Source: CAZGYE01 sp964530165
GTDB taxonomy: Bacteria; Planctomycetota; Planctomycetia; Planctomycetales; Planctomycetaceae
DNA: 34,497 nucleotides
Direction: 5' to 3'
NCBI GenBank assembly: GCA_964530165.1
Contig: CAZGYE010000022.1
Span: 1 to 34,497 of the forward strand
In this document: positions 32,101-34,497 of the stretch, in pieces
Layout of the letters: each line of letters opens with the position of its first letter
Position numbering within the stretch: the stretch's first letter is position 1
Position numbers and translations under genes: made by a program
Notes under the pieces: generated by a model
The model's input: the letters and a program-made list of their open reading frames with translations, nothing else
Database searches by the model: none
Told to the model about the DNA's origin: nothing

Positions 32101-32443
32101 GGGGCTTTCCTTTCCTTCAAACGAGGTTGGCAACCAACAAACGACCTATCCTGGATTATTCAGAGAAACTCAAACCGACGACTTGTCGTCGCCGGCTGTG
32201 CCGTGCGATCATTGGATTGCGACAACAAGTTGTCGGTTTGGGTGCCACAAGGACAACCCATGAATAATCCGGCCTTTGGATCTCCCGTAGGGTATAGGCG
32301 ACGTTTTCTTGTGCCGTCTTGTCTTGATAGCACCCGATGGTAGGCTGCTTTTCTCCAACACACAAGTCCCACGATGTCTCGGAGCTTCGAGGCGTTGGAT
32401 GACGAAGCCGTGGCCGTGAAAAGGATGCGAAGCGCAACTGACG
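32101..32443. other. Gene-free region with an inverted-repeat element
   Basis: No credible gene lies here. The stretch holds the element 32151-32272 and otherwise about 170 bases without recognised structure next to the ceramidase stop codon. It contains the leader of the Gfo/Idh/MocA operon on the minus strand, but no convincing promoter boxes were found. Confidence 0.65.
32151..32272. repeat. MITE/REP-like element with nested hairpins
   Basis: Terminal arms CTGGATTATTCA (32151-32162) and its inverted copy at 32261-32272 match at 11 of 12 bases. Inside, 22-base arms at 32171-32192 and 32219-32240 are inverted copies with two mismatches. Each arm folds on itself: 7-base-pair stems with 2-base loops at 32176-32191 and 32220-32235. 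The arms differ by one stem pair, and the change is compensated (G-C against A-T). No direct repeat flanks the element clearly. Confidence 0.65.
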
Positions 32444-33847
32444 TCACGGCAATCGGCGCCCGGACTTCCGGGCCAACTCCCGCACCGTTTTCAGCACCAC
32501 GTCCTCAACTGACGGCGAGAACAGCCCGACGCCCAACGTCAGCCCAATCGTTTCGTGACCGCCTTCGGCCAAGACCTTCGCCGTGGGCAAATAGCCGAAA
32601 GACTCGTTCGCATAGCCGGCGATCCACAAGCGTTTGGGTCCCAGCGCCTTGCGGAGTATCCCCACGTACTCGACCACCGGCTCTCCGGGCAGGCCCACCA
32701 GGGTGAGGTCGTCGCCGAATTGCCACAGGGCGATTGGCGCCCGGTAGTGTACCGGTAAGGGCTCGTTGCGGTCCAGCATCTGGAGCATGGCCCGCGCGTT
32801 CCGCACATGCCAGAACGACCCCGTGGCAACAATATGCTCCAACTGCTCGCGAGTGTACGTGGTCTCCAACGGCAAATCGGTCCACTCTAGCTCGACGCGC
32901 AACGGACCGGATACGGCATCCAGCGGTCCGTCCAACACACGACACACCTCGCGGCTGAGACTCTCCCCGTGCTGCCGCGCGAGTTGCTCCTGGTTGGGGC
33001 CGCCGCGGGGATGCGTATTGGCATCGGCCCCGCAACCGGCGACAAACATCACCTGCACGTCCGGGTGCCGCGTCTCCACGAACTGCCGGGCGAAACTTGG
33101 ATAGTCGCCGGAGATTTTTCGGTTCTTGCCGTCGAGGGTCACGGGGTGGCAAGCGCAGCCGAATACCACCGCCCGCATCGGACCGCCGGGCCGATCGACC
33201 CGCAGCAGGGGCACATCGCGATCGACCGGCCCCCGGGGATTGGGACCCATGCCGCGGCATTTGCCGCGTTCGTCGAGCAGCCGGCGGTTCATGACAAACG
33301 GTCCTGCGCGGCCTACGCCCCATGCCAGCTTCGCCGGCCCCACGTCGGCCAGCGCGCGAACCACCAGGTCGACGAGTTGCAATGTGAGCTTCTGTGTGTA
33401 ATCGTCAACGGTCTTGCGTTGTTCCGGCGTCAGGTGCCATCGGTCGGGCTCCTTGATCCCAAATACCGGGCCCGCATGCGTATGCGAGCCGTTCAGGAGG
33501 ATCTGGCGTCGCTCCAGACCCGTCTTTTTGGTGATCTGATTGCAGAGGGCCTCAGCGAACGGGGCGCGGAAGAAAAGCAGATCGGCGGTCAGCAGCACGG
33601 CCCTCTCGCCTGACGCATGCTCGATCACCATGGCCTGGGCGTAGAGGTCGTTGAGCACGCCGGTGGAGACGGCGTTCCCATAGCCCGACATGTTGATGGG
33701 TCCTTCGGGCGTGATTTTGACACGTGCCAGCCCAACGCGCCACTCGGGCTTGGTGCCCGGTGCGAGTCGCGCAGTGGCAAGCGTGGCCACCACAGTCAAT
33801 GCGGCAAGCAAAAACGAACCGAGTCTCACAAGGAAAACTCTCAACAT
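32444..33847 (-). CDS. Secreted neutral/alkaline ceramidase-like hydrolase
   Basis: This 467-residue exported protein has a signal peptide of about 28 residues (VRLGSFLLAALTVVATLATA). The N-terminal domain carries VGLARVKITPEGPINMSGYGN and NGSHTHAGP at about 119-127, where the HxH supplies zinc ligands. AVVFGCACHPVTLD, SGDYPSFARQF and FVAGCGADANTHPRGG follow as in neutral ceramidases, which cut the amide bond of ceramide-like lipids. It is shorter than full ceramidases (about 650 residues) and seems to lack the C-terminal immunoglobulin-like domain, as many planctomycete homologues do. The start at ATG 33847 has AAAGG upstream; the longer frame is shadow. The true substrate may differ. Confidence 0.82.
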   Translation of the reverse strand: MLRVFLVRLGSFLLAALTVVATLATARLAPGTKPEWRVGLARVKITPEGPINMSGYGNAVSTGVLNDLYAQAMVIEHASGERAVLLTADLLFFRAPFAEALCNQITKKTGLERRQILLNGSHTHAGPVFGIKEPDRWHLTPEQRKTVDDYTQKLTLQLVDLVVRALADVGPAKLAWGVGRAGPFVMNRRLLDERGKCRGMGPNPRGPVDRDVPLLRVDRPGGPMRAVVFGCACHPVTLDGKNRKISGDYPSFARQFVETRHPDVQVMFVAGCGADANTHPRGGPNQEQLARQHGESLSREVCRVLDGPLDAVSGPLRVELEWTDLPLETTYTREQLEHIVATGSFWHVRNARAMLQMLDRNEPLPVHYRAPIALWQFGDDLTLVGLPGEPVVEYVGILRKALGPKRLWIAGYANESFGYLPTAKVLAEGGHETIGLTLGVGLFSPSVEDVVLKTVRELARKSGRRLP

Positions 33848-33890
33848 CGCATGCCTTTGTGTAACACTTGGAGAAGCCAGCTCCGGCGGT

Positions 33891-34497
33891 TTAATCGTTT
33901 CCAGAGAAGCACAAGACCTTGCCGTCGGTGGTGGCGAGGTACAGTTGCCCGCCGGCGGCCGCCATGCCGTCAAAGACGGGCGGGCTGTCGAGCGTGTATT
34001 GTGCCAGCTTCTTCCCGTCGCTAGCCGAGACCGCCCAGAGCAGCCCACCTTTCCTGCCCTCGAAGGCGGCCGTGGGGTCGTCGCTCGCAAAAATGTCTGG
34101 CGGGCCAGCCAGAAACAGCGTGTTCTGGGCGAGCACCAAGGCGCGGGCCAGCATCGGCAGTTTCTGAGTCCAGCGATACTTCTTGGACGGGGCGGCTGGA
34201 GCACGACGCCGTTTCGCCCCCGGCTTGGGCGGTTGCTGTTTGCCGAGCGGGGATTTGCGGCTGATCGCGAACGCCTGGTAGTGCGTGAAACGCCGCTGCT
34301 CGTCACGACCGGCCCGAAAGTGGAAGATGGTCGCCCCGTCAATGCCGACGTGGGCCCCGTGGTGGATGTACTGGTTGCGGCCGAACCCGTAGACGTAGGA
34401 GTCGTCGAGCACCAGCAGTCGGCCCGCCGGCACGCGGTTGCCGACCTGCGGCCACCCGCCGTAATTGGTGCCCATCAGCTTGCCCACCATCCAATAG
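33891..34497 (-). CDS. C-terminal part of a PQQ-type beta-propeller protein
   Basis: The frame is open to the window edge, so the N-terminus and any signal peptide are missing; about 202 residues are visible. Repeated short strands with Trp or Leu-Tyr-Gly patterns, such as GGLLWAVSASDGKKLAQYTLDSPPVFDGMAAAGGQLYLATTDGKVLCF, are the blade unit of PQQ-like quinoprotein propellers (the BamB-like class). A basic, Pro- and Lys-rich insertion lies near the middle. The stop is 44 bases from the ceramidase start, so the two are probably cotranscribed. Such proteins often have a scaffolding role rather than a redox one; neither can be decided here. Confidence 0.75.
   Translation of the reverse strand, partial: YWMVGKLMGTNYGGWPQVGNRVPAGRLLVLDDSYVYGFGRNQYIHHGAHVGIDGATIFHFRAGRDEQRRFTHYQAFAISRKSPLGKQQPPKPGAKRRRAPAAPSKKYRWTQKLPMLARALVLAQNTLFLAGPPDIFASDDPTAAFEGRKGGLLWAVSASDGKKLAQYTLDSPPVFDGMAAAGGQLYLATTDGKVLCFSGND

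Noticed and set aside
33848..34342. N-terminal extension of the ceramidase-like frame
   Set aside because: It overlaps the propeller gene in another frame, and the signal peptide begins at 33847.
1..34497. CRISPR arrays, tRNA or rRNA genes, transposases, phage genes
   Set aside because: No regularly spaced repeats, cloverleaf with a CCA-like end, rRNA landmarks or transposase/integrase motifs were seen on reading both strands.

Overview
The window reads as a chromosomal piece of a GC-rich planctomycete, probably Pirellulales. This is inferred from the gene mix rather than from a marker gene: Tat-tagged TIM-barrel sugar isomerase/epimerases and Gfo/Idh/MocA oxidoreductases, ThuA, sialate O-acetylesterase, neutral ceramidase, secreted HEAT-repeat and PQQ-propeller proteins, and many short intergenic palindromes. 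No rRNA, tRNA, CRISPR array, transposase or phage gene was seen.

Positions 1-13,165 form a patchwork of sugar-use and housekeeping genes. They comprise the end of a flavin-dependent oxidoreductase/halogenase-like gene, a half-size EamA-type membrane protein, a Gfo/Idh/MocA oxidoreductase divergent from a sodium:solute symporter, and a Tat-exported TIM-barrel protein. These are followed by an orotate phosphoribosyltransferase overlapped by an unknown small gene, a secreted sialate O-acetylesterase, an unknown 616-residue secreted protein, a second TIM-barrel protein, and a riboflavin synthase-ThuA pair coupled by an ATGA overlap.

Positions 13,275-15,706 hold a plus-strand operon: the two halves of a UxaA-type (altronate dehydratase-like) enzyme and then a GDP-L-fucose synthase. 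It converges, 9 bases apart, on a 12-gene minus-strand operon (27,980 down to 15,716) for an exported surface polysaccharide. That operon carries a Wzm/Wzt ABC exporter, a GT-D glycosyltransferase, an unknown protein with a KISGRY motif, several GT2, GT4 and CgeB-type glycosyltransferases, and GDP-mannose 4,6-dehydratase. Gmd plus the convergent synthase would supply GDP-L-fucose. A near-consensus sigma-70 promoter (TTGACA, 17 bases, TATAAG) sits about 180 bases upstream of wzm.

Positions 28,231-34,497, all on the minus strand, hold a small zinc-ribbon protein, a secreted HEAT-repeat protein behind a Tat-tagged Gfo/Idh/MocA oxidoreductase, a neutral ceramidase-like enzyme and the end of a PQQ-type beta-propeller protein.

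The most unusual signals are intergenic. One REP/BIME-like element (4345-4436) has two GTAG-flanked hairpins whose stems differ by compensated base pairs. A second element (32,151-32,272) has the same nested plan with another sequence. A third inverted repeat (831-917) supplies the stop codons of both convergent genes. The promoter-distal half of wzt and the two genes after it are less GC-rich than the rest, which suggests exchange of a polysaccharide-specificity module.
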